Below are positions 8,096 through 15,320 of a DNA stretch of 16,305 bases, one piece after another. A program made the position numbers and the translations under genes. A model generated the notes under the pieces. That model saw only the letters and a list, made by a program, of their open reading frames with translations, did not search any database and was not told the DNA's origin. Numbering within the stretch: position 1 is the stretch's first letter; each line of letters opens with the position of its first letter. The DNA is from Roseburia sp. CAG:303 (GTDB lineage Bacteria > Bacillota > Clostridia > Lachnospirales > Lachnospiraceae): positions 1 to 16,305 of the forward strand of contig FR900118.1 of assembly GCA_000437755.1 (NCBI GenBank), written 5' to 3'.

Positions 8096-8767
8096 ATGGC
8101 AGAGAAAAGAAAACAATTAAATAACCGGGGCTTTTCGCTGATAGAGCTGATTGTTGCCATGGCGATCGCCGGGGTAGTATCCATTCTGATTGCTTCATTG
8201 ATGACGAACAGCAGTAAATGGTTTTCCACAGAGAGTACAAAGTCGATTCTTCAGAATGAGCTGCAGGATGTCACGGAACAGCTGAACACAGCATTCATGG
8301 AAGCAACCGGAATCCGCATTGAGAAAGATGGGGAAGTTACCTATATCTATACCGGCGAATATGACGATTCGCTTGGAAACTGGAAGAATCCGACTGGATC
8401 GGAGCGGGTCATTATCCGGAAGGGTGAGAAGCTGTGGCTGCGGACCACGAAGCCGGACGATGTCGATAATCAGGATGCCGGATATCTGCTTACCGACAAG
8501 CTTGAGCATTTCTCTTTTGAACTGAATAATGTTACAAAAGACTGGCCGGATGCGGTAAAAGATACGAAAACAACCAAAGGGTATGTGACGAATCCGATTT
8601 CCGTACATATTGATATCGGACTTGCCTACCGCAGAAAAACAACGAAAATCACGCAGAATATCCGTCTCCGGAATAATCCGGGACAGGTAACGCTTACGGG
8701 TTCATCCGGAGCAGAAGTTTATGAAGTAATCAGCAGGGCAGCAGCGGCGAAGCTTGAGACCAGCTAG
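8096..8767 (+). CDS. Minor prepilin, PilW/GspJ-like
   Basis: The 223-residue product has a leader of 12 residues ending LNNRG, then FSLIELIVAMAIAGVV with Glu at +5 and a hydrophobic helix to about residue 33. The sequence after the helix (KWFSTESTKSILQNELQD, about 43-60, then a helix ending in AFMEATGIRI) follows the PilW/GspJ pattern, in which a long amphipathic helix carries Gln/Glu and Leu repeats and is followed by a beta-sheet head. The length is normal for GspJ-type pilins. Together with the three genes upstream it completes a GspH-I-J-K-like set, the group that forms the priming tip complex in type II secretion and type IV pilus systems. The start overlaps a GAGGTGATAAGGG ribosome region; the gap to the previous gene is only 12 bp. 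Confidence 0.87.
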   Translation: MAEKRKQLNNRGFSLIELIVAMAIAGVVSILIASLMTNSSKWFSTESTKSILQNELQDVTEQLNTAFMEATGIRIEKDGEVTYIYTGEYDDSLGNWKNPTGSERVIIRKGEKLWLRTTKPDDVDNQDAGYLLTDKLEHFSFELNNVTKDWPDAVKDTKTTKGYVTNPISVHIDIGLAYRRKTTKITQNIRLRNNPGQVTLTGSSGAEVYEVISRAAAAKLETS

Positions 8768-8784
8768 AAAGGAAAGGTGTCAGA

Positions 8785-11700
8785 ATGAAAAATAAAAACA
8801 GTCTTACTATATTTGATGTAAGAAGGCAGAAGAAAAAACGTTTTATCATATGGACACTTGTCATCGTGATTATCATGACAACCTGTTTTGGTCAGGCACC
8901 GCTTGTTTCAGAGGCTGATGTGGATGATAAACCGGAGAATTACACTTATTTCCAGTGTATCGTGGATGAAATGACAAAGGATAAAGACCGGAAATTCACG
9001 ATTCTTGAGATTGTGCCGGACACATCCTGTTCGGAATTCCTTTTTTACGGAGCAGATAAATCCATACGCGATAAACTGGACTGGATCAATGAAAATGAGC
9101 AGGATACCACGATTCGGAGATGGTTTGGAACAATCGGCGGCTGGGACGGTGCGGTCATGGCACAGAGCCAGTACCAGTTAAATGCCGATGGATTCAGCAA
9201 TTTCAAATTCACATTTAATATCAGCAGACTTACGGGAAAGAAGTATGTTGAAGTAGAAAATATGTTTTTGAATTATGTTCTGACAGATTATGTGGATTTC
9301 ATGGAAGACCGTCTGGTCATCAGTACCAAAGCGGCAAATGAAGTGACCGTGGAGGATGTGCAGAATGCGGATTTTGTATATGTAAGTACGAAATGCCATG
9401 ATAATAATACCTACACAACAAACCAGTTCTTTAATGGATATATGTCTGACGGGGCAGGCGGATACCAGCCGGTAGAAGCTTCGCAGATTACAAAATACAC
9501 CAGAAATGCGGACGGAAGTTTTACGGAAGTGGCTGTAAACAGCTCCGGAAATGCCCCGACTTATATGGATTATGAGTTTGTGGAAAACGGTTCTGAAAAA
9601 GATGAGCTGTTACGCAGTATCGATGGCAGGATTACCGGGGCAAATCCGGAATATCTCACTTATCCTTCTGCGGACGGAAGAGGCTATTATATCTCCAGGG
9701 ATCTTTCCTGGGCAGCGGCGGAAGCGATTATGAATGCAACACTCGAGGGAAAGACATTCAAAAACGGACAGATCCGTATGATGCCGGTTGTATTCGATGC
9801 ATCCACCATTGGAACGGCAGGAAATAATGTCAAACGAATGGAAGCAGTCGTCCGTTCTACCATAACTGATGTACCGACGGACGCGGATAAGATTATTTCA
9901 GATAAAGACGGCAATACCTACACCGGCTATGCGATTGTAAAGAACATGATATCAACCGTATATCCGGTATACAATGAATATGGTGCAAAGACAGCAGTCA
10001 TGCATTCCCAGTATTACAGTGACCATCTGGCAGATAACAATGATGCGGATGGAAAGGCGATTATTGTGGATGGCAAAGACAGCGGGGAAAATGCACAGCA
10101 GGTATCGGAAAAAGACGGCAGATATGTAACTTCTTCCGAGTGGGAAGGATATCTTGCTTATCTGTGTCAGGATATCCAGTACGGAAGAGCAGGAAATATC
10201 AAGGCAAAGCTTGATGCGGAAGGTATCTTTATCAATGCGGTAAAGACAGGAACGGAGCAGTCGTACACAGGTTCGGGCGGAGAAAAAGTATATACTTCTG
10301 TATCCACGAACTTCCTCATTGACAATCAGGCATTTACCAGCAGACAGGATTACCTGAATCCGCATTATTATGCATTCCGTGGAACGGCAAACCTGATCCC
10401 GCAGAATTATGATACAAAGCTGTGGGGGGTATCCAATGCACCGGATCTGCTCGGAAAAGATAATGGTAATTATACGGTCATTGATATCCTGAAATATCTG
10501 CTCGGTATCAGGGACGGCAAGATAAAGGTCGATCCGGATCCTGACGTATTCGGCGGATTATATCTGAAAGTACTTGAGATTGAGCCGGCTTCCGTGTTCA
10601 AATTCGACACGCAGGAGAAGATAGAAACTCTTGCGGCGGCGATGGGAATCGCAAAAGAGAATCTGGTAACGGCGGATTCCACAGGTGTAACGAGAAATAT
10701 GGACGGCAGTTATACCGTGCCGGACGGCAAATATATGATCGAGGTGGACTGTTATACACCGAATGGTGTAAATGGTTTAAATACGGAATTTATCGGTGCT
10801 TATGACATTATCTACATAGGTGATGAGAAAGGAAATCTGAATACGGATGGCAGCGGAGACACGGTTTACCGGGATTCTTCCTTAAACGGCTGTCTGTATA
10901 CTGCTTATGGTGATACAACAACCGTGAAATCAGAACTGATGGGATTCTTAAGCGGAGATTTTGCGGGAACATACCGTGATGGTGGGGTAACTTACCGTTA
11001 TCTGAAAAACGGCGGGACAACGGCAAGACTTTCCGGAAACGATCTGACAGAGTTCAAAACAGAGCAGATTAAGAAATATGCAGCAGCAGGAAATATTGTG
11101 CTGGTAGGAGATTTGTTATATGATGGAAAATATACTTATGCAACTTCAAATATGAGGGATCTTCTGGGAACAATTACCGAGACACCGGCATACCGTGGAA
11201 ATGTATTCAAATACAGCCAGGCAATTAAAGTAATCTATGCTTATAATAACCCGAATCCGGTATTTGAAAAAGTGGATGTGACAAACAGTATTTCAGCATC
11301 GGAAGTAAGCCCATCTCTTACCTACAGTGATGAGGAAGGTATTGTAAATAATGTTATCCGTACAGGAGGAGCAGAAACGAAACTTACTTATCATGTAAAG
11401 ATGGGTAATCTGCAGGAAGATAAGAACTACAGAATGAAGATTATTCTGGATAAGAATGGAGACGGTATTTTCTCTGAGACCGAAACACTGGATGAAGCCA
11501 ATGAGATTTACCACAATCATGTATATACCGGCGCAGAACTTGAGGACATGAATATTACGATCGAACTGAACGATAAATTCTCCGGTCTGTTCATCTGGAA
11601 GATTATTATTCAGGAAGAAGACACGGAGAAGGTTATTAAGAGTGAAACAACCGGTTCTGTGGCGGTTAATTCCAGGGAAAGAGATGTGGAAGTTCTTCAG

Positions 11701-13215
11701 ATAGTACCCGGTTCACTGCAGCCGGGCAAGACCAAAGTTTATGATATTACACTGTTAATGGCGGGACAGAGCGATGATGGCAGCTATGTAACAGCGGACA
11801 ATATCAGAAATGCGGAAAATATCAAAGGGGTTTACCACACAACATCAGGTCTGTATGAAATGACGAAGGAACAGGTAAACAGTAACCGTGATATTACGGA
11901 TTTTGAAAAGCTCTTATGGCAGACCTATCAGGCAATCGGATATAAGGTAAATATTACGGCTATGACAACGGATAAATTCAATGAGGAATATGGAAATATC
12001 AATGATTATGATATGGTTGTCCTCGGATTTGCGGACTGCTTCGGCTATTCCGATGTGAATGAATCGGCGGCACAGGCGATCACGGATTATATTAATACCG
12101 GAAAGGCATTGTTATTCTCCCACGATACCGTAAGCTTCACTTCCCTGTCGGCCAAAGAATATTTAGTGTGGAAAAACTCGGCCTGGTCATATGCCGGCGA
12201 TTACTGGTCACCGAATATCAGTACCAGATTCCGTAATCTTGTCGGAATGAACCGCTATGGGGTATCGGCAAATGATGCGGAAAACGGAAATGAATATGTG
12301 CCGGAGTCATCAGCGGGAACAAAGATACCGGAAATACAGGGGATTTCAAACTTTACCCTGATGCGGTTCAGCTCTGGTTACAAGTATCCATATAATCCGT
12401 CGAAAGCTGTGAGCAGCAGTAGCATGAACACGACGAAGGTGGATAAATTAAATACTGGTCAGGTCACACAGTATCCATTCCGCATTGACGAGAGTATCTC
12501 CGTGGCAAAGACGCATGCGCAGTATTACCAGCTGGATATGGAGCTTCCAAGAGATGCGGAGGGCAATGCACAGGAAGAGGATAAGGTTATGGTATGGTAT
12601 ACTCTGGCTGCAGAGGATGGAACAAATAATTATTTCTCCGATACAGCGAGTGATGCCATCAATAATTACTATATTTACTCCAAGGCAAATGTTACCTACA
12701 CCGGAGCAGGACACAGCAAGATGCTGGATTCAGACGGAAAGGCAACATCCATAAGTGAATTGAAATTATTCGTAAACACCATTGTAAAAGCACTTGCTGC
12801 AGGTAATTTTGCTCCTGAGGTTGAGGTGCGGAATGCACAGAAGTCAACCGGAAAATATAACATATACATAAATGAACTGGCAGCAGAAGAGGATTATAAG
12901 ATTGTGTTCTGTGCAACAGATGCCGACCTTTATGAAGGAAGAGGTAGATTTAAGGCAGCTGATGTGGTCTGGACGGATGATGACGGAAATGACCATGTAC
13001 TGATTGATTATGGAAATACACTGGTTTCCGGAATTGAGCAGACCATTTATATCAAAGATCTGCAGTCCGTGCTTTCCGGCGATCTGTACAGTAAACTCAT
13101 TACCGAGATTCAGAATGGAACAGCAGATTTTACAATAACAGCAGAAGATGCAAGGGGCGCAAAAGGAACGGCAAATGTAGGATTTACACTCAGACAGCTG
13201 TTCTGGCTTGATTAG
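8785..13215 (+). CDS. Giant secreted three-module protein, DUF5057-like; possible pilus-tip protein
   Basis: I do not know a proven function. The 1476-residue product starts with a basic tail (RRQKKKR), a hydrophobic helix (about 20-36) and a possible signal peptidase site after VSEA, so it is exported; there is no prepilin leader, lipobox or LPXTG. Three internal modules share an order of motifs. Each opens with a strand ending in a proline turn (TILEIVPD 72-79, KVLEIEPA 595-602, EVLQIVPG 969-976). A second strand follows (ADFVYVS 195-201, YDIIYIG 673-679, YDMVVLG 1075-1081). Then comes a helix-strand, clear in modules 2 and 3 (KKYAAAGNIVLVGD 763-776, TDYINTGKALLFSHD 1100-1114). This looks like a Rossmann/ThuA-like glutamine-amidotransferase fold; I see no clear catalytic triad. 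A beta domain with an EF-hand-type loop (889-900) precedes module 3, and an Ig-like region closes the chain. It matches what I recall of DUF5057. It is the last gene of the pilus block, 17 bp after the PilW-like gene. Confidence 0.8.
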   Translation: MKNKNSLTIFDVRRQKKKRFIIWTLVIVIIMTTCFGQAPLVSEADVDDKPENYTYFQCIVDEMTKDKDRKFTILEIVPDTSCSEFLFYGADKSIRDKLDWINENEQDTTIRRWFGTIGGWDGAVMAQSQYQLNADGFSNFKFTFNISRLTGKKYVEVENMFLNYVLTDYVDFMEDRLVISTKAANEVTVEDVQNADFVYVSTKCHDNNTYTTNQFFNGYMSDGAGGYQPVEASQITKYTRNADGSFTEVAVNSSGNAPTYMDYEFVENGSEKDELLRSIDGRITGANPEYLTYPSADGRGYYISRDLSWAAAEAIMNATLEGKTFKNGQIRMMPVVFDASTIGTAGNNVKRMEAVVRSTITDVPTDADKIISDKDGNTYTGYAIVKNMISTVYPVYNEYGAKTAVMHSQYYSDHLADNNDADGKAIIVDGKDSGENAQQVSEKDGRYVTSSEWEGYLAYLCQDIQYGRAGNIKAKLDAEGIFINAVKTGTEQSYTGSGGEKVYTSVSTNFLIDNQAFTSRQDYLNPHYYAFRGTANLIPQNYDTKLWGVSNAPDLLGKDNGNYTVIDILKYLLGIRDGKIKVDPDPDVFGGLYLKVLEIEPASVFKFDTQEKIETLAAAMGIAKENLVTADSTGVTRNMDGSYTVPDGKYMIEVDCYTPNGVNGLNTEFIGAYDIIYIGDEKGNLNTDGSGDTVYRDSSLNGCLYTAYGDTTTVKSELMGFLSGDFAGTYRDGGVTYRYLKNGGTTARLSGNDLTEFKTEQIKKYAAAGNIVLVGDLLYDGKYTYATSNMRDLLGTITETPAYRGNVFKYSQAIKVIYAYNNPNPVFEKVDVTNSISASEVSPSLTYSDEEGIVNNVIRTGGAETKLTYHVKMGNLQEDKNYRMKIILDKNGDGIFSETETLDEANEIYHNHVYTGAELEDMNITIELNDKFSGLFIWKIIIQEEDTEKVIKSETTGSVAVNSRERDVEVLQIVPGSLQPGKTKVYDITLLMAGQSDDGSYVTADNIRNAENIKGVYHTTSGLYEMTKEQVNSNRDITDFEKLLWQTYQAIGYKVNITAMTTDKFNEEYGNINDYDMVVLGFADCFGYSDVNESAAQAITDYINTGKALLFSHDTVSFTSLSAKEYLVWKNSAWSYAGDYWSPNISTRFRNLVGMNRYGVSANDAENGNEYVPESSAGTKIPEIQGISNFTLMRFSSGYKYPYNPSKAVSSSSMNTTKVDKLNTGQVTQYPFRIDESISVAKTHAQYYQLDMELPRDAEGNAQEEDKVMVWYTLAAEDGTNNYFSDTASDAINNYYIYSKANVTYTGAGHSKMLDSDGKATSISELKLFVNTIVKALAAGNFAPEVEVRNAQKSTGKYNIYINELAAEEDYKIVFCATDADLYEGRGRFKAADVVWTDDDGNDHVLIDYGNTLVSGIEQTIYIKDLQSVLSGDLYSKLITEIQNGTADFTITAEDARGAKGTANVGFTLRQLFWLD

Positions 13216-13227
13216 AAAGTGAAACCG

Positions 13228-13256
13228 GCAGGAACAGTTTTGTTCCTGCTGTTTTC
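13228..13256 (+). terminator. Rho-independent terminator after the pilus block
   Basis: A perfect 9-bp stem (GCAGGAACA at 13228-13236 with TGTTCCTGC at 13241-13249) has a 4-nt loop and is followed by TGTTTTCC. It lies 12 bp after the stop of the 1476-residue gene and only 6 bp before the ribosome site of the next gene, so the next gene depends on read-through or on a promoter I could not find. Confidence 0.8.
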
Positions 13257-13262
13257 CTAATT

Positions 13263-13267
13263 GGAGG
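13263..13267 (+). promoter_or_regulatory. Ribosome binding site that sets the leucine-rich-repeat gene start at 13273
   Basis: GGAGG lies 5 nt before ATG 13273. An in-frame TTG at 13261 overlaps this site and would have no ribosome site of its own, so the four extra residues of the longest frame are rejected. Confidence 0.85.
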
Positions 13268-13272
13268 AAGAA

Positions 13273-14259
13273 ATGAAGAAGATATTAATAACGGCAGGAA
13301 CGGTGATTGTTTCCCTGGGAATAGTGGCAGGAATCCTGATAGCGGTTGCCAGAAACGAAAAAGCACCGGAGATGGAAACCTATGCATACGACAGAATTAC
13401 CGTGGCAGATCAGGAGAGCGGAAGCGGGCAGAGCCAGGCAGCAGGCGGAGAAGAAACCTCCGGATCGGAAAACACTCCGGATTCTGCCGTAGAAGTCTCG
13501 GGCGGGGATGCTGATAAAAACGTACAGGAAGCAACGGATTCCAACAAAAACGCACAGGAAGCAACAGATTCCAACAACAATGCACAGGAAGCAACAGATT
13601 CCAACAAAAATACACAGAAAATAACAGATTCCAACGGAAGTGCAGGTAACAGCCGGGGAAGCATTGGTACGGATGCAAAATCCGAATCCGGGGAAAAGAA
13701 TATGCAGGCATGGAATACGTCCGAGAACCAGACTACCGAGGATATCAAAGTATCCGTACAGCAAGGTACGAAAGCATCCGGTACATCGGGAAATAAAAGC
13801 ACAGAGAAAACATCACAGAAAGTCACACAGGCCACGTCTGATGCGTCAGGCGGCAATGGAAGTTCTGCGCAGGATAAAATGAATCTGGTGTATGAATACG
13901 GGGATGGAATCTGTGTGATCACAAAAGGAAGTACGGCATCCGGGAATATTACGATACCGGACACAACGTATTATAATGGACATGAATACAAGGTTGTGCA
14001 GATTGAACCGAAAGCATTTATGGGATGCCAGGATCTGAAATCCGTTGTCATCGGAAAATATGTGGATACCATCTCATCCCAGGCATTTCAGAGCTGTAAG
14101 AGCCTGACGGACATTACTTTTCCTGACGGACTGAAGACCATCTCTTACTGGGCGTTTAATAACTGTACCTCACTGAAAACAGTCCGGATTCCTGCGGGAA
14201 CTTCAGTGGACAGTGAAGCATTTATCAATTGTCCGGATATCCAGATACAGACAAAATAA
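13273..14259 (+). CDS. Membrane-anchored BspA-type leucine-rich-repeat protein
   Basis: The 328-residue product begins with MKK and a hydrophobic helix (about 2-24) followed by VARNEK, which fits an uncleaved signal anchor with the rest outside the cell. Residues about 35-205 are low-complexity, rich in Ser, Thr, Asn, Gln and Gly, and contain four tandem ten-residue units of the NKNAQEATDS type (81-120). The C-terminal domain (about 207-328) is a BspA/TpLRR-type leucine-rich repeat of the LRR_5 kind: YEYGDGICVITKG leads into repeating units such as IEPKAFMGCQDLKSVVIG, each with a central AF..C..L core. Such domains on gut and oral bacteria often bind host proteins or other cells; what this one binds cannot be told. 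It sits directly after the pilus block terminator, so a link to the pilus is possible but not shown. The linker would hold the repeat domain away from the membrane. Confidence 0.88.
   Translation: MKKILITAGTVIVSLGIVAGILIAVARNEKAPEMETYAYDRITVADQESGSGQSQAAGGEETSGSENTPDSAVEVSGGDADKNVQEATDSNKNAQEATDSNNNAQEATDSNKNTQKITDSNGSAGNSRGSIGTDAKSESGEKNMQAWNTSENQTTEDIKVSVQQGTKASGTSGNKSTEKTSQKVTQATSDASGGNGSSAQDKMNLVYEYGDGICVITKGSTASGNITIPDTTYYNGHEYKVVQIEPKAFMGCQDLKSVVIGKYVDTISSQAFQSCKSLTDITFPDGLKTISYWAFNNCTSLKTVRIPAGTSVDSEAFINCPDIQIQTK
13513..13632 (+). repeat. Four tandem 30-bp in-frame repeats
   Basis: Units at 13513-13542, 13543-13572, 13573-13602 and 13603-13632 each encode ten residues of the form (N/D)(K/N)N-x-Q-(E/K)-x-TDS. 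The first three differ by only a few bases; the fourth has drifted (QKITDS). Unit length is a multiple of three, so gain or loss would alter only linker length. Confidence 0.92.
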
Positions 14260-14283
14260 TTGTAAATGAAATGTAATCAGCTC

Positions 14284-14312
14284 TTGCATACCGGAAAAAG
14301 CATTGTTATAAT
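14284..14312 (+). promoter_or_regulatory. Sigma-A type promoter for the kinase-like gene
   Basis: TTGCAT (14284-14289) and TATAAT (14307-14312) are separated by 17 bp, and a TG one base before the -10 makes it an extended -10 element. GGAGG at 14329-14333 and ATG 14343 follow, giving a short leader. The preceding gene ends 24 bp upstream without a clear terminator. Confidence 0.82.
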
Positions 14313-14342
14313 AAGAGAATCATAATATGGAGGATTGGAAAA

Positions 14343-15239
14343 ATGAACTTAAGTTTAACAGGTAATTTAGGAAGTGGAAAATCCAGCCTCGGAAAAGAGC
14401 TTATTGCCAGAGGATTTGAAATCGTTTCTTCCGGCGATATTTTCCGCGGACTGGCAGCAGAAAGAGGTGTCTCCATCGTGGAGATGAATAAAATCGCCGA
14501 AACAGATAAATCCATAGATAAAATGGTGGATGACCGGACCATAGCATTGGGAAAAAGCAAAGATCGCACCATATTTGATTCCAGAATGGGATGGCATTTT
14601 GTTCCGGACAGCTTTAAAGTATTTGTAATGGTAGATCTGCAGGAGGCAGGAAAGCGTGTATACAACGATTCACTGCGTAAGGCGGAAACCTACAGGGATG
14701 TGAAGGATGCGGTAAAAGAACTTTACACAAGACAGTCTCTGGAAAAAGAGCGTTATGGACAGTTATATGGTGTGAATTATTATGACCTGGATAATTACGA
14801 TCTGGTCATTGACAGTACGAATGCAACACCGGCGCAGATCGCAGAAGAAATCATCCGCCGGTTTGAGCAGTTCGAGGCAGGGGATAAAACAAAACATATG
14901 GAGATCAGTCCGTATCGTATTTATCCTGTAGTTCCGGTGCAGGAGCTGGATGATTTGAAAGTAGAGAAATATTCTTCCGACTGCGAAGACGAAGTATGTT
15001 TTGATGAAACACTGGAAGTCATTTTAAAGGACGGCAAATGGTATGCCGGTGCGGAGAATGAGAAATTACTTGCGGCACAGGCAGACAAGAAATCATTTAT
15101 CTGCGTTAGGATAAAAAAAGACGGAGAGGGAAGATCCACAGAGGATATCTGCAGCGGCTATGAAGAAAAAGCAGGATTTAAGTATGCGGGATATCCGGAG
15201 GAAACACTTTCTTACAGTAACGAAACGATGTACTGGTAG
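14343..15239 (+). CDS. Cytidylate-kinase-like P-loop protein with extra C-terminal domain
   Basis: The first 180 residues form a small nucleotide-kinase domain. A Walker A loop GNLGSGKSS lies at 7-15. SSGDIFRGLAAERG (about 29-42) follows as the NMP-binding region, then FDSRMGWHF near 80, and a lid-like segment containing SLEKERYGQLYGVNYYD, which is typical of the archaeal-type cytidylate kinase family. The known reaction of that family is phosphate transfer from ATP to CMP or dCMP, but the Lachnospiraceae branch is not proven to do this. From about residue 186 a second domain begins (ISPYRIYPVVPVQELDDLKV). Its pattern, together with DGKWYAGAENEKLLAAQ (about 230-246) and FICVRIKKDG, resembles the ParB/sulfiredoxin fold, in which a strand is followed by a G-x-x-R helix and Ala-Ala. 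The usual Arg is absent. It has its own promoter and is unrelated in theme to the pilus genes. Confidence 0.8.
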   Translation: MNLSLTGNLGSGKSSLGKELIARGFEIVSSGDIFRGLAAERGVSIVEMNKIAETDKSIDKMVDDRTIALGKSKDRTIFDSRMGWHFVPDSFKVFVMVDLQEAGKRVYNDSLRKAETYRDVKDAVKELYTRQSLEKERYGQLYGVNYYDLDNYDLVIDSTNATPAQIAEEIIRRFEQFEAGDKTKHMEISPYRIYPVVPVQELDDLKVEKYSSDCEDEVCFDETLEVILKDGKWYAGAENEKLLAAQADKKSFICVRIKKDGEGRSTEDICSGYEEKAGFKYAGYPEETLSYSNETMYW

Positions 15240-15250
15240 GCATTATTTCC

Positions 15251-15279
15251 TTGACAATGTGCATAAATTGTACTAAAAT
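15251..15279 (+). promoter_or_regulatory. Near-consensus sigma-A promoter for the LamG-like gene
   Basis: A perfect TTGACA (15251-15256) is 17 bp from TAAAAT (15274-15279). AGGAGG (15307-15312) and ATG 15321 follow. The -35 and spacer hold a small inverted repeat, ACAAT (15254-15258) and ATTGT (15267-15271), which could be an operator but is short enough to be chance. Confidence 0.88.
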
Positions 15280-15320
15280 AAAAACATTATATTGGTAGAT
15301 TTGTTTAGGAGGCATTATTA

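Noticed and set aside
8875..8895. Lipobox at Cys34 of the giant exported protein
   Set aside because: The residues before the Cys are MTT, not an L-(A/S)-(G/A)-type lipobox, and a normal signal peptidase site lies further on.
12448..12916. Overlapping frames on both strands within the giant gene
   Set aside because: They are shadows of the main frame; no start signals or recognisable domains.
13261..13272. TTG 13261 as start of the leucine-rich-repeat protein
   Set aside because: The codon overlaps the ribosome site of ATG 13273, and no upstream Shine-Dalgarno exists for it.
13285..13964. Long minus-strand frames (up to 184 residues) opposite the leucine-rich-repeat gene
   Set aside because: They mirror the low-complexity, repeat-rich coding strand, lack ribosome sites and have Cys/Phe/Ser-rich content with no family features.
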